DNA from: Paracoccaceae bacterium | GTDB taxonomy: Bacteria > Pseudomonadota > Alphaproteobacteria > Rhodobacterales > Rhodobacteraceae | Length of the DNA: 62,351 bases | Direction: 5' to 3' | NCBI GenBank assembly: GCA_028284605.1 | Contig: JANQRL010000013.1 | Location: 1-62,351, forward strand | Part shown: one piece after another, positions 35,512 to 46,467 of the stretch | Numbering within the stretch: the stretch's first letter is position 1 | Layout: every line of letters begins with the position of its first letter | Notes under the pieces: model-generated | What the model saw: only the letters and a program-made list of their open reading frames with translations | What the model was told of the DNA's origin: nothing | Databases searched by the model: none | Made by a program: the position numbers and the translations under genes

Positions 35512-36815
35512 GGGAGCCTCCTCAAATCCAGCCTGCGGATCATATCGGTGGCCAGCCGGCCCTCCGGATCTGCCTTTTCCACTTGCCCCAGCCATTTGGC
35601 GTGGTCGGGATACATCGCCTTGATCACCGCGCCGTCGGCGAGGGCGTCCTTGGCGAGATAGATGCGCCCGCCGGCCTCGGCGGTCATGGCGTAGAGCGCC
35701 GCGATCAGCCGTTCGGCCTGGGGCCGGTTCGGCAGGTCGACGGCGAGCGTGTAGCCCTCCATCGGGAAGGAGAGGTAATTGCCGTTGCCGGGCCCCATCC
35801 GTTTCAGCACCGCCAGCGGCGACGCCTGACCGGTTCGCGCGATCCGGTCGAGCATGGCGCGGAGCGCGTCGGCTTGCGCCAGCGGCACCACGCATTGGAA
35901 CTGGTGGAAGCCGCGCTTGCCATAGAGCCGGTTCCAGTCATGGATCTTGTCGAGCGGGAAGAAGAAGGCGTCGAGTGGCCGGACGAGCGTGCGGCCATGG
36001 GCGGGGACCCGGGTGTAGTAGGCGGCGTTGAAGGCGCGCACGACGGGCGGCGACAGGGCGGCGGGCGGTGCGTCGAACGGCACCTTGCGCGGCGTCTTCG
36101 GCGGCGGCGTCAGGCCCGGGGTCAGCTCCGCCTCCTCGACGATCCCACGGCCCAGGGCAGAGCCGGTGGCGGTGCAGTCGATCCAGCCGACGACATAGGT
36201 GGCCTTGGAGCTATCGAGGAGGCGCAGATGCTCCGCCCAGTTCATGGCGCGCCGTTCGGTGACGAGCATCGCGCGCCCCGAAACGGGCTTCATCCGCAGC
36301 GTCGCCCTTGCGATCAGCCCGGTCTGGCCGAGCCCGCCCAGGGTCGCCTTCCAGATCGCGCCGGATTTCGGGGTGATCCTGCGCGCCTTGCCCTGCTGGA
36401 TCAACGTGATGTCGGTGAGGTGATCGCCGAAGGACCCCGCCTTGTGGTGGTTCTTGCCATGGACATCCATGGCGACGGCGCCGCCCACGGTGGCAAAGCC
36501 GGTGCCCGGCAGCACCGCCGGCAGCCAGCCGCGGGGCGCGTAGAGCCGGACGAGGGTGCCGAGGGGCATGCCGGCCTCGACCTCGACCTCGCCGATTTCG
36601 GGATCGAAAGCGAGGATGCGGTCGAGCCCGGTCATGTCGATCAGCTTGCCGCCATCGTTCAGCGCCGCGTCCCCGTAGGAGCGGCGGTTGCCGATGGCCG
36701 GGGCGGCGACGGAAAGGTCGGGGAGGCCGGACTGGGTCTCGGGCCGCGCGACCTGGCATTCGCTCCGCTTGGCCCGGCCCCAGCCGGTGACCGTTTCACT
36801 GCGCCAGCCGGTCAT
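35508..36815 (-). CDS. DprE1-like FAD-binding decaprenylphosphoryl-ribose oxidase
   Basis: The 435-residue protein has a vanillyl-alcohol-oxidase-type FAD domain with GNRRSYGDAALNDGG (42-56) and TVGGAVAMDVHGKNHHKAGS (109-128), very close to mycobacterial DprE1, and a substrate domain with FFFPLDKIHDWNRLYG and YLAKDAL. DprE1 oxidises the 2'-OH of decaprenylphosphoryl-ribose, the first half of epimerisation to arabinose. The Lys of YLAKD (residue 389) is kept. At the site of the mycobacterial Cys that benzothiazinones attack, this protein reads TLAVDLP with Ala 358. It lies 4 nt after the flippase-like gene. Confidence 0.88.
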   Translation of the reverse strand: MTGWRSETVTGWGRAKRSECQVARPETQSGLPDLSVAAPAIGNRRSYGDAALNDGGKLIDMTGLDRILAFDPEIGEVEVEAGMPLGTLVRLYAPRGWLPAVLPGTGFATVGGAVAMDVHGKNHHKAGSFGDHLTDITLIQQGKARRITPKSGAIWKATLGGLGQTGLIARATLRMKPVSGRAMLVTERRAMNWAEHLRLLDSSKATYVVGWIDCTATGSALGRGIVEEAELTPGLTPPPKTPRKVPFDAPPAALSPPVVRAFNAAYYTRVPAHGRTLVRPLDAFFFPLDKIHDWNRLYGKRGFHQFQCVVPLAQADALRAMLDRIARTGQASPLAVLKRMGPGNGNYLSFPMEGYTLAVDLPNRPQAERLIAALYAMTAEAGGRIYLAKDALADGAVIKAMYPDHAKWLGQVEKADPEGRLATDMIRRLDLRRLP

Positions 36816-36819
36816 CGCC

Positions 36820-37812
36820 TCAGCCCTTCGCCCGCATCGACATCCGCTCGGCCATCGGGAAGACCATCAGGCCGATGGCGATGGCGAACCAGAGCGTGGT
36901 GATCCGGATGATCGCGGTGGCGGGGATCGACACTTCGAGGGGCACGCCTTCGAGCGTCAGCAGTGCGACCATCGCCGCCTCCGCCCCGCCAACGCCGCCC
37001 GGAGCGCCGGTCAGCCCGCCGGCGAGGGTGGCGAAGGTAAAGATCGCCATGGCCATGAAGAGCCCGATATCGGCGCCCATCCACATCAGCAGCAGGTGGA
37101 AGGCATAGCCCTCCGCCGCCCAGCCAATCAGGCCCAGCGCGATCGCGGTGCCCATGACGGGCGCCGAAGTGAAGGCCGAGAGCGAGCGCGCGGCGGCGCG
37201 GATCCGGGCCATGATGCGGGGGAAGAGGCCGAGGCCGCGATAGATCAGCGTGGTGACCTTCGCGAGCAGCCGGGGATGGGTGGCGATATAGGCGGCGAGG
37301 AGCGCGGCGATGACCACGGGAACGGCAAAGGCAATCCCCCCGGCGCTGAGCGCCAGCGAGATCGCCAGGATCAGGGCCATGGCGGCGAGATCGGAGGCCC
37401 GGTCGACCAGGACCAGCGGCGCGGTGCGTTCAAAGGCCCAGCCGGTCTCGCGGCGGAGCCAGCGCATCCGAATGAGCTCTCCGATCCGGCCGGGCGTGAC
37501 CGACATCGCGAAGCCGCCGAGGAAGTGGCGGATGTCCTGCAAGAGCCCGGTGGGCAGGCCGAGGGTGCGGGCGAAGAGGTGCCAGCGCAGGCCCCGGAAG
37601 CCGTAGTTGATCAGGCTGAGGGCGAGCAGAATCGCAAGCTGTGCCCAGCCGAGTTTGGCGATCTGGGCACGGGTCTCCTCCCAGCCCGTGGCCGCGGCGA
37701 GCCCGAAGAGCCCGGCAAGCACCACCGCGAAGAGCCCGGCCAGAAGCGCGATGTCGCGCCAGCGCCGGGACTTCTCCGCCTGGGCCTGGGGGTCGGTACT
37801 GCTCATTGTCAT
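36820..37812 (-). CDS. Flippase-like membrane protein (LPG synthase TM / UPF0104 family)
   Basis: The 330-residue product has about eight membrane helices and the family pattern of lysylphosphatidylglycerol-synthase membrane domains: RGLRWHLFARTLG, AMSVTPGRIGELIRMRWL, LVLVDRASDLAAM and LTGAPGGVGGAEAAM. Stand-alone members are often found with glycolipid genes and are thought to move lipid-linked sugars, though this is not shown for most. It is the first gene of an operon with DprE1-like and DprE2-like genes, so translocation of polyprenyl-phosphoryl-arabinose is a sensible guess. Starts at 37812 or 37806. Confidence 0.82.
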   Translation of the reverse strand: MTMSSTDPQAQAEKSRRWRDIALLAGLFAVVLAGLFGLAAATGWEETRAQIAKLGWAQLAILLALSLINYGFRGLRWHLFARTLGLPTGLLQDIRHFLGGFAMSVTPGRIGELIRMRWLRRETGWAFERTAPLVLVDRASDLAAMALILAISLALSAGGIAFAVPVVIAALLAAYIATHPRLLAKVTTLIYRGLGLFPRIMARIRAAARSLSAFTSAPVMGTAIALGLIGWAAEGYAFHLLLMWMGADIGLFMAMAIFTFATLAGGLTGAPGGVGGAEAAMVALLTLEGVPLEVSIPATAIIRITTLWFAIAIGLMVFPMAERMSMRAKG

Positions 37813-37984
37813 TGGGCCTGCGACTAGCGAAACAATAGGGCGACAATATGGTGCTGTTGCGCATACGGAAACGATTTCTCCGTGGGCGGGCGGAGCCAAA
37901 TTGAGGCGCTGCCGCGCCGCTCTTACTCAGCCAGCGGCCGGTGATCGCATCGGGCCCGGCGCCGCGCCTTTGGCGGCCGGGGCA

Positions 37985-38007
37985 TGAGTATTTTGGGCCA
38001 AATGAAG
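37985..38007 (+). repeat. 23-nt motif, copy 1 (TGAGTATTTTGGGCCAAATG + AAG)
   Basis: This motif matches 56412-56434 with one mismatch (GGGCC here against TGGCC there). It lies 6 nt past the stop of the minus-strand acetyltransferase gene. Similar GAGTATTT...ATGAAG strings are scattered in related genomes, from memory. Function unknown. Confidence 0.7.
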
Positions 38008-38013
38008 CGGGGG

Positions 38014-38322
38014 TCAGGTGGCGAAGAGCTCCGCCCAATCCGGGTGACGCGCGCGCTGGGCGTTCACGTAAGGACAGAGCGGGACGATCTTGAAGCCCTC
38101 GCTGCGGGCATCGGCGAGGAGGCGCTGGAGGAGCGCCCAGGCGTAGCCCTTGCCCTCGAGGGCCTTCGGGACGCCGGTGTGGTCGGCGATGACCAGGGTC
38201 GGGGAGAGGATCGAGAGGGTGAGTTCCGCCTCGCCCGCCTCGGTGCGGATCACGTAGCGCGCCTTGGAGCCCTCGCGCTCAAAGGCGATCTCCGGTCCGG
38301 TGTCCGGCGCGGCATCAGACAA
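38014..38322 (-). CDS. Small GNAT-type N-acetyltransferase (YjdJ-like)
   Basis: The 102-residue product matches the short GNAT family of about 90-100 residues: central strands [20 protein letters not shown], the acetyl-CoA-binding region [20 protein letters not shown] (in which GKGYAWAL replaces the usual Q/RxxGxG/A) and the closing [12 protein letters not shown]. The start is probably TTG at 38322, which overlaps the end of scoB by 8 nt; no ATG suits. It is the last gene of the CoA-transferase operon. Substrate unknown. Confidence 0.72.
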   Translation of the reverse strand: MSDAAPDTGPEIAFEREGSKARYVIRTEAGEAELTLSILSPTLVIADHTGVPKALEGKGYAWALLQRLLADARSEGFKIVPLCPYVNAQRARHPDWAELFAT

Positions 38323-38941
38323 TGCGGGCCTCGGTGGCGGCGCGCAGGTCTTCGTGGCTGACGCCGGGGGCGCATTCGACGATCTGGAGCCCCTTATGGG
38401 CCACATCGAGCACGCCGAGATTGGTGATGATCCGGTCCACCACGCCCTTGCCGGTCAGCGGCAGGGTGCACTCCTTGAGCACCTTCGAGGCCCCATGCTT
38501 GTTCTGGTGGTCCATCACCACGACGACGCGGCCCACACCGGCGACGAGGTCCATGGCGCCGCCCATGCCCTTCACGAGCTTCCCGGGGATCATCCAGTTC
38601 GCCAGATCGCCGTGTTCGCTCACCTCCATGGCGCCGAGGATGGCCATGGCGATCTTGCCGCCCCGGATCATGCCGAAGCTGGTGGCGCTGTCGAAATAGG
38701 CGGTGTTGGGCAGTTCCGTGATGGTCTGCTTGCCGGCATTGATCAGATCGGCATCGACCTCGTTCTCGGTCGGAAACGGCCCCATGCCGAGCATCCCGTT
38801 CTCCGACTGGAGCGTCACTGTCATGCCCTCGGGGATGTAGTTCGAGACCAGGGTGGGGATGCCTATACCGAGATTGACATACATCCCGTCCTCAAGCTCG
38901 GCGGCGGCGCGGGCGGCCATTTCGTTGCGGTCCCAGGGCAT
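38315..38941 (-). CDS. scoB: 3-oxoacid CoA-transferase subunit B
   Basis: Subunit B of succinyl-CoA:3-oxoacid CoA-transferase carries the catalytic Glu, here in [14 protein letters not shown]. The 208-residue product is full length ([20 protein letters not shown] start; [32 protein letters not shown]). With subunit A it would activate acetoacetate or a similar 3-oxoacid with CoA from succinyl-CoA. An unusual point is the CMD-family gene that stands between the two subunits. It starts 2 nt after that gene. Confidence 0.93.
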   Translation of the reverse strand: MPWDRNEMAARAAAELEDGMYVNLGIGIPTLVSNYIPEGMTVTLQSENGMLGMGPFPTENEVDADLINAGKQTITELPNTAYFDSATSFGMIRGGKIAMAILGAMEVSEHGDLANWMIPGKLVKGMGGAMDLVAGVGRVVVVMDHQNKHGASKVLKECTLPLTGKGVVDRIITNLGVLDVAHKGLQIVECAPGVSHEDLRAATEARIV

Positions 38942-38943
38942 GT

Positions 38944-39342
38944 TCAGTCCTCCTCGACGGGTAGCAGGCCGCGCTCGGAGAACACCTCCTTCGCGGTGAA
39001 GATGGCGTTCAGCGCGGCCGGAAAGCCCGCATAGACGGCCATCTGCATGATGGTTTCGACGATCTCATTCGGGGTGAGCCCGACATTCAGGCCGGCACCG
39101 ATATGGACCTTCAGCTGAGGCTGGGCGTGGCCCAGCGCGGTTAGTCCCGCGATGGTCGCAATCTGGCGCTGACGCAGGTCGAGCCCCGACCGCTGATAGA
39201 TATCGCCGAACGGGAATTCTATGATGTAGCGAGCCAGATCGGGGGCCACGTCCTGCAGCGCATCGATAACGCGCTGGCCCTGCTCCCCATCGACCTCGGC
39301 CAGCCTGGCGAGCCCGTCGGCATATCTGTCCCGGGTCGTCAT
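38944..39342 (-). CDS. Carboxymuconolactone decarboxylase (CMD) family protein
   Basis: The 132-residue protein has the fold pattern of PcaC-type carboxymuconolactone decarboxylases: [40 protein letters not shown] and [20 protein letters not shown]. It lacks the CxxC of the AhpD-like redox members. It lies 4 nt after scoA and 2 nt before scoB. PcaC works in the beta-ketoadipate pathway next to a 3-oxoadipate CoA-transferase, so a functional link to these subunits is possible, but no other pca gene is in the window. Confidence 0.85.
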   Translation of the reverse strand: MTTRDRYADGLARLAEVDGEQGQRVIDALQDVAPDLARYIIEFPFGDIYQRSGLDLRQRQIATIAGLTALGHAQPQLKVHIGAGLNVGLTPNEIVETIMQMAVYAGFPAALNAIFTAKEVFSERGLLPVEED

Positions 39343-39346
39343 CCGG

Positions 39347-40042
<696 letters not shown>

Positions 40043-40092
40043 CGCTCTCTCCCATCTGATTTGCGTTTCTATGCGGGCGGTCGGGCGGGGAG

Positions 40093-40539
40093 TCAATCGC
40101 TGCGCCGCGGCGAAGGGGCGGGCGGGGCCCAATAGGCCCGGGCGTCCGGTGGCAGCTTGGCCAGCGCCCGGTCGAAGGCGGCTTGATCGACATGGGCCCG
40201 GAGCGCGCCGGCGACATCGGCGATGGCGCTGGGCGGGGCGAAGTTGTGGGCCTGGCGGACAGCCAGCACCTCGGCGGTGAGGGTGTCGCGGTCGGCGAAG
40301 GGTTCCGGCGCGGCGTCCGGGTCCCAGCCCGCCACGAAGATCGCGCGCAGGACCGTCGGCAACGCATCAGCGAAGGTCAGGCCCTCAGCCACGGTGAGGC
40401 GCCGGCGGAACACGATCAGAACGGCTTGAGCGGTCGTATAGGCCACGTTCCGGCTATGGGCGCCGAGCCGGTCGCGCAGGTCCTCGATGAAGGCGTCGTA
40501 GTCGCGTGTGGCGTGGCGGTATTCCGGCGGCATCGGCAT
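40093..40539 (-). CDS. DUF2267-family protein
   Basis: The 148-residue product fits the DUF2267 pattern, two similar helical halves: [20 protein letters not shown] with [15 protein letters not shown] in the first, and a weaker second half ([20 protein letters not shown]). No signal peptide or membrane helix. The role of the family is unknown; it is often found with stress genes in other bacteria. It follows topA by 9 nt on the same strand, so it is probably in the topA unit. Confidence 0.75.
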   Translation of the reverse strand: MPMPPEYRHATRDYDAFIEDLRDRLGAHSRNVAYTTAQAVLIVFRRRLTVAEGLTFADALPTVLRAIFVAGWDPDAAPEPFADRDTLTAEVLAVRQAHNFAPPSAIADVAGALRAHVDQAAFDRALAKLPPDARAYWAPPAPSPRRSD

Positions 40540-40548
40540 GGCGCCGCC

Positions 40549-43059
40549 TCAGGACGCCTTCCTGCGCCGCGTCCCCTTCTTCGCCGCCTTTTCGGCGATG
40601 AGCTGGACGGCCATTTCCATCGTCACCGCCTCGGGCTCGGTGCCCTTGGGGATCGTCGCATTGACCTTGCCCCATTTGACGTAAGGCCCGTAGCGGCCAT
40701 CGAGCACCTGGACCGGGCCGCCCTCATCGGGGTGCTCGCCGAGCTCCTTCAGTGCCTTCGCCGCCGTGCGGCCCCGGCCCGGATTGGCGCGCTTGTGGTC
40801 GATCAGTTCCACGGCCCGGTTGATGCCGACCTCGAAGACCTCCGACGGTTCCTTGAGATTGGCATAGACCGGTTTCGCATCGCCGGGGAGCTGATGCATC
40901 AGGTAGGGCCCGTAGCGCCCGAAATTGGCGGAGATCATGCCGCCCGAGGGATGCGCGCCGACCTCGCGAGGCAGGCTGAGCAGGGTCAGCGCCTTCTCAA
41001 GGGTCATCTCGTCGGGCAGCCAGCCCTTTGGCAGGCTGGCGCGGGGTGGTTTGGGATTGTCGTCGGTCCGCTCGCCGCGCTGGACATAGGCACCGAACCG
41101 GCCGGAGCGCAGACTGATCTCGTCGCCCTCATCGACCCCCAGCACCCGGTCGCCGGTCTCCGCCGCCTCGCCGCCGATGGGCCGCGTATAGCGGCAGTCG
41201 GGGTAGCGGTTGCAGCCGACGAACCCGCCGGTGCGCGAGGTCTTCAGATGCAGCCGGCCCACGTTGCAGAGCGGGCAGGTGCGCGGGTCAAGCCCATCCT
41301 CGCGCGGGGGATAGAGCTGCGGGGCAAGCGCGTCGTCGAGCACGTCGAGCACCTCGGTGATCCTCAGTTCCGAGGTCTCTTCGATCGCCTTGTGGAACTC
41401 GCGCCAGAAGCTCGCCAGCAATTCCTTGTAGTTCCGCGACCCGGCGCTCACATCGTCCAGCATCGTCTCCAGATCGGCGGTAAACTCGTAGCCGACGTAT
41501 TTGCGGAAGAAGTTCAGCAGGAAGATCGTGACGATCCGGCCCTTGTCCTCGGGGATCAGGCGGCCCTGATCCTTGCGGACATATTCGCGGTCCTGGATCG
41601 TGGTAACGATGGAGGCATAGGTGGAGGGGCGGCCGATGCCGAGCTCCTCCATCTTCTTGACGAGCGTCGCCTCGGTGTAGCGCGGCGGGGGCTGGGTGAA
41701 GTGCTGATCGGGGCGCACGGATGTCTTGGTCAGTGCCTCGCCCTGGGCCAGTTGCGGCAGGCGGCGGGCGTCGTCACCCTCGCCGGCATCGTCGCGGCCT
41801 TCCTCATAGACCTTCATGAACCCGTCGAAGAGGACCACCTGCCCGGTGGCGCGCAGGCCCACCTGGCCGTCATCGCTGCCGATCTCCACTGTCGTGCGTT
41901 CGAGGCGGGCGGCCTCCATCTGGCTCGCGAGCGTCCGTTTCCAGATCAGATCGTAGAGCTTGCGCTGGTCGGCATCGGCGATCCGGAGGCTCTCGGTATC
42001 GGCGGCCATGTCGGTGGGCCGGATGCACTCATGGGCCTCCTGGGCGTTCTTGGCCTTGTTCTTGTACATCCGGGGACTGCCGGGCACGTAATCCGCGCCA
42101 TAGCGGGCGGCGATGGCGTCGCGTGCGGCATGGACCGCCTCGGGCGCCATATCGATGCCGTCGGTGCGCATATAGGTGATGTGGCCGGCCTCGTAGAGCC
42201 GCTGCGCCGCGCCCATGGTCTGCCTTGCGCCCATGCCGAACTTGCGGCTCGCCTCCTGTTGCAGGGTGGAGGTCATGAAGGGGGGCGAGGGGTTGCGGCT
42301 GCCGGGCCTGGCCTCGACGGAGGTGACGGTGAGGTCGCGGGAGGTCACCGCCTGCACCGCCATTTCGGCCTGGGTCGCGTCTTCGAGGTCGAACTTGTCG
42401 AGCTTCTTGCCGGCGAGGCTGAAGAGGCGGGCCTCGAAATCCTGCCCCCGGGGGCTTTGCAGGGCGGCGGTGACCGACCAGTATTCGCGGGGATCGAAGG
42501 CCTCGATCTCCATCTCGCGCTCGACGATGAGCCTGAGGCAGACCGATTGCACCCGGCCCGCCGACCGCGCGCCCGGCAGCTTGCGCCAGAGCACGGGGGA
42601 GAGGTTGAAGCCGACGAGATAGTCGAGGGCTCGGCGGGCGAGATAAGCCTCCACCAGCGGCGCGTCGACCTCGCGCGGCTCCGCCATGGCCTTGGTCACC
42701 GCATCCTTGGTGATCGCGTTGAAGGTGACCCGTTTGACCGCCGTGTCCTTCTTGATCGACCGGCGTTTGGTGAGCGCCTCCTGAAGGTGCCAGGAGATCG
42801 CCTCGCCCTCGCGATCCGGGTCGGTGGCGAGGATCAGGGTGTCGTCGTCCTTGAGCGCGTCGGCGATCGCCTTGACGTGTTTCTTGCTGTCATTGGCGAC
42901 CTCCCAGGTCATCGCGAAATCGGCGTCGGGGTCCACCGAGCCGTCCTTGGGCGGCAGGTCGCGGACATGGCCGTAAGAGGCGAGCACCGTGTAATCGGGG
43001 CCCAGATATTTGTTGATTGTCTTGGCCTTGGCAGGGGATTCGACGACGACGACAGGCAT
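40549..43059 (-). CDS. topA: DNA topoisomerase I
   Basis: TopA relaxes negatively supercoiled DNA by passing strands through a single-strand break. The 836-residue protein has the TOPRIM domain at the start (VVVVESPAKAKTINKYLG, with ATDPDREGE), the active-site Tyr in TYMRTDGIDMAPE (about residue 296), a zinc-ribbon region CPLCNVGRLHLKTSR with GCNRYPDC, and a C-terminal topoisomerase repeat part with short basic tail (KKGTRRRKAS). A DUF2267 gene follows at 9 nt; dprA lies upstream on the same strand with 166 nt between, a common pairing. Confidence 0.96.
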   Translation of the reverse strand: MPVVVVESPAKAKTINKYLGPDYTVLASYGHVRDLPPKDGSVDPDADFAMTWEVANDSKKHVKAIADALKDDDTLILATDPDREGEAISWHLQEALTKRRSIKKDTAVKRVTFNAITKDAVTKAMAEPREVDAPLVEAYLARRALDYLVGFNLSPVLWRKLPGARSAGRVQSVCLRLIVEREMEIEAFDPREYWSVTAALQSPRGQDFEARLFSLAGKKLDKFDLEDATQAEMAVQAVTSRDLTVTSVEARPGSRNPSPPFMTSTLQQEASRKFGMGARQTMGAAQRLYEAGHITYMRTDGIDMAPEAVHAARDAIAARYGADYVPGSPRMYKNKAKNAQEAHECIRPTDMAADTESLRIADADQRKLYDLIWKRTLASQMEAARLERTTVEIGSDDGQVGLRATGQVVLFDGFMKVYEEGRDDAGEGDDARRLPQLAQGEALTKTSVRPDQHFTQPPPRYTEATLVKKMEELGIGRPSTYASIVTTIQDREYVRKDQGRLIPEDKGRIVTIFLLNFFRKYVGYEFTADLETMLDDVSAGSRNYKELLASFWREFHKAIEETSELRITEVLDVLDDALAPQLYPPREDGLDPRTCPLCNVGRLHLKTSRTGGFVGCNRYPDCRYTRPIGGEAAETGDRVLGVDEGDEISLRSGRFGAYVQRGERTDDNPKPPRASLPKGWLPDEMTLEKALTLLSLPREVGAHPSGGMISANFGRYGPYLMHQLPGDAKPVYANLKEPSEVFEVGINRAVELIDHKRANPGRGRTAAKALKELGEHPDEGGPVQVLDGRYGPYVKWGKVNATIPKGTEPEAVTMEMAVQLIAEKAAKKGTRRRKAS

Positions 43060-43225
43060 GGGGGCTTTCGCTGGAAAAGGGCAGGGCCGTTGGCGGCGAA
43101 AGATGTGGGGGGTGTCCGGGGATTGTCAATGCACAGGTCGGAGGGTGTGGGGCGATGTGGCCATCACGCCCTTTGGGCGTGCGACTTCTCGGCCTGCCAC
43201 GGGCGCCGGCGCTGCGGTTCGGCCC

Positions 43226-44383
43226 TCAGCCGACCCGGGCAAGCAACCCGCCCGGCTGACGCTCGATCCGGCCGGTCAGTTCGAGGTCGAGGAGGACCGG
43301 AGAGATATCCGCCGACGGCGCGGCGAGATCGCGCAGAAGTTGATCTTCGGCCACCGGCGAGGGGCCGAGCCGGTCGAGGATCTGCCGATGCAGCGCGTGG
43401 GCGTCGCGCTGGGGCCGGGGCGGAGCGGGGAGCGCGGGGTTCGGCGCCGGCTCTGCCGCGAGCGGCAGGTCGCGCTGGACCGGTTCCCGCGCCTCTCCCA
43501 GCACTTCAAGCACGTCGTCGGCGCCGCGCACCAGTCGCGCCCCATCGCGGATCAGCATGTTGCAGCCAGAGGCCCGCCCGTCGAACGGATGGCCCGGCAC
43601 CGCCAGCACCTCGCGCCCCTGGTCGAGCGCGGTACGGGCGGTGATCAGGCTGCCGGACCGCGCCGCGGCCTCGACCACGACCACCGCCTTCGCCAGGCCC
43701 GAAATGATCCGATTGCGGGCTGGGAAATGCCGCGCCTGGGGCGTGAGGCCCATGGGCTGCTCGCTGAGCCGCAGCCCGTCGCGCCCGATCCGGCCCGCTA
43801 GCGCCGTGTTCTGCGGCGGATAGATCACGTCCACCCCGCCCGCCTGCACCGCCACGGTCCCGGATCCCATCGCCGCGTCGTGGGCGGCTGCGTCAATCCC
43901 GCGGGCGAGGCCGGAGACCACGACATAACCCGCCTCGCCAAGCCCTTTCGCCAGCGCCGCAGCCATCCGCGTGCCGAGCGACGAGGCGTTTCGCGCGCCG
44001 ACAAGGGCGACCATGGGCCGTTGCAGCAGACTGATCTTTCCGAGGGCCCAGAAAAGCGGCGGGGCATCCTCAATCTCGGCCAGCGTTTCCGGATAGGCGG
44101 CCTCGCTGAAACAGACCAGCCGGGCCCCGGCCTGGGCGGCGGCGCGCATCTCGGCACGCGCCACGCCTTCGGGGCAGGGCTCGTACTCACTGGCGCCAGC
44201 GGCACGCGCGACCTCCGGCAGGGCGGCCAGGGCGGCCGCGGCCGAGCCATGCTCCGCCATCAGGCGGCGATAGGTCGTGGGTCCAACGCGGCGAGAGCGC
44301 AGCAGGCGGAGACGGGACAGCCGGTCATCTTCCGTGGTGGGTGGGAGTGGGGGGTGAGTGGAAGAAGTGGGTACTCCAGCCAT
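43226..44383 (-). CDS. dprA: DNA processing protein DprA
   Basis: DprA binds single-stranded DNA and loads RecA during natural transformation, and is widespread even in bacteria not known to be competent. The 385-residue protein has an N-terminal SAM-like domain, the Rossmann-like core with VGARNASSLGTRMA (about 128-141) and SGLARGIDAAAH (157-168), and a C-terminal winged-helix domain (LHRQILDRLGPSPVAEDQLL). It lies 79 nt after the GFA-family gene and 166 nt before topA on the same strand. The N-terminal 20 residues are weakly conserved, so a later start is possible. Confidence 0.94.
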   Translation of the reverse strand: MAGVPTSSTHPPLPPTTEDDRLSRLRLLRSRRVGPTTYRRLMAEHGSAAAALAALPEVARAAGASEYEPCPEGVARAEMRAAAQAGARLVCFSEAAYPETLAEIEDAPPLFWALGKISLLQRPMVALVGARNASSLGTRMAAALAKGLGEAGYVVVSGLARGIDAAAHDAAMGSGTVAVQAGGVDVIYPPQNTALAGRIGRDGLRLSEQPMGLTPQARHFPARNRIISGLAKAVVVVEAAARSGSLITARTALDQGREVLAVPGHPFDGRASGCNMLIRDGARLVRGADDVLEVLGEAREPVQRDLPLAAEPAPNPALPAPPRPQRDAHALHRQILDRLGPSPVAEDQLLRDLAAPSADISPVLLDLELTGRIERQPGGLLARVG

Positions 44384-44462
44384 CCTTCGCTCCGACCTGC
44401 TACAGAATCAGCATTAGGTGCTTGGGGTTAACGAGTCGTGAATCGCCGTCGAATTCCCCTGG

Positions 44463-44822
44463 TCAGTCCAGAAATTCCCAACTGTCCGCCCCGTCGAAAT
44501 GCCGGATCCGGATATCCCGCCAGACCTCCGGCGGCGCCATGCGCATGTTCACCGAAAGCCGTTCCGAAGGGTCTGTCCCTGGCACGGACCGGTAATGGGT
44601 GACGGAACCGCAGATCGGGCAGGCGCAGAAGGCCAGCGAGCGGTCGCCCCGCATATAGCCCCGCGTTTCCCCCTCCAGCACCACCTCGTCGACCCGGTAA
44701 TGCGCCCAGAGCGCGCCGTAGCGGCGGCAGGCGGAGCAGTTGCAGGAGACCAGCCATTGCGGGGCATAGGGCACCTTCCAGCGCACCGCGCCGCAGAGGC
44801 AGCTTCCGAATATCGCCGGCAT
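44463..44822 (-). CDS. GFA / Mss4-like zinc-binding protein
   Basis: The 119-residue protein has the cysteine pattern of the GFA family named for glutathione-dependent formaldehyde-activating enzyme: GSCLCGAVRW, CNCSACRR and CACPICGSVTHYR, enough for two zinc sites in a Mss4-like fold. Most members are of unknown activity. It follows tldD by 16 nt on the same strand. Confidence 0.85.
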   Translation of the reverse strand: MPAIFGSCLCGAVRWKVPYAPQWLVSCNCSACRRYGALWAHYRVDEVVLEGETRGYMRGDRSLAFCACPICGSVTHYRSVPGTDPSERLSVNMRMAPPEVWRDIRIRHFDGADSWEFLD

Positions 44823-44838
44823 CGCGCTCCTCCCCGTA

Positions 44839-46260
<1,422 letters not shown>

Positions 46261-46467
46261 GGTGGGCTCCTCGGGCGTCTGGGAAACGGTTGGATTGGGA
46301 TCGAAAAAGACGGTTTGACGCAACTGCGCGTCTTGTGGCTCGCGCAAGGATATGGGAAGAGCACGGGCGAAGACAACGGGGGCATCGAGCCCCATAGGAT
46401 CGGTGTCGCCCGCGCCACGCGCCCTACCTGCGCCTCGGGCCGGGACGCCAGTCAGACAGGGTTCGAG

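Noticed and set aside
38014-38406. Longer acetyltransferase from ATG 38406
   Set aside because: The extra 28 residues overlap scoB heavily and are low-complexity; TTG 38322 gives the family length.
40183-43644. Plus-strand open frame of 1153 codons opposite topA
   Set aside because: Antisense to topA and dprA, with no domain signal; explained by codon bias in the real genes.
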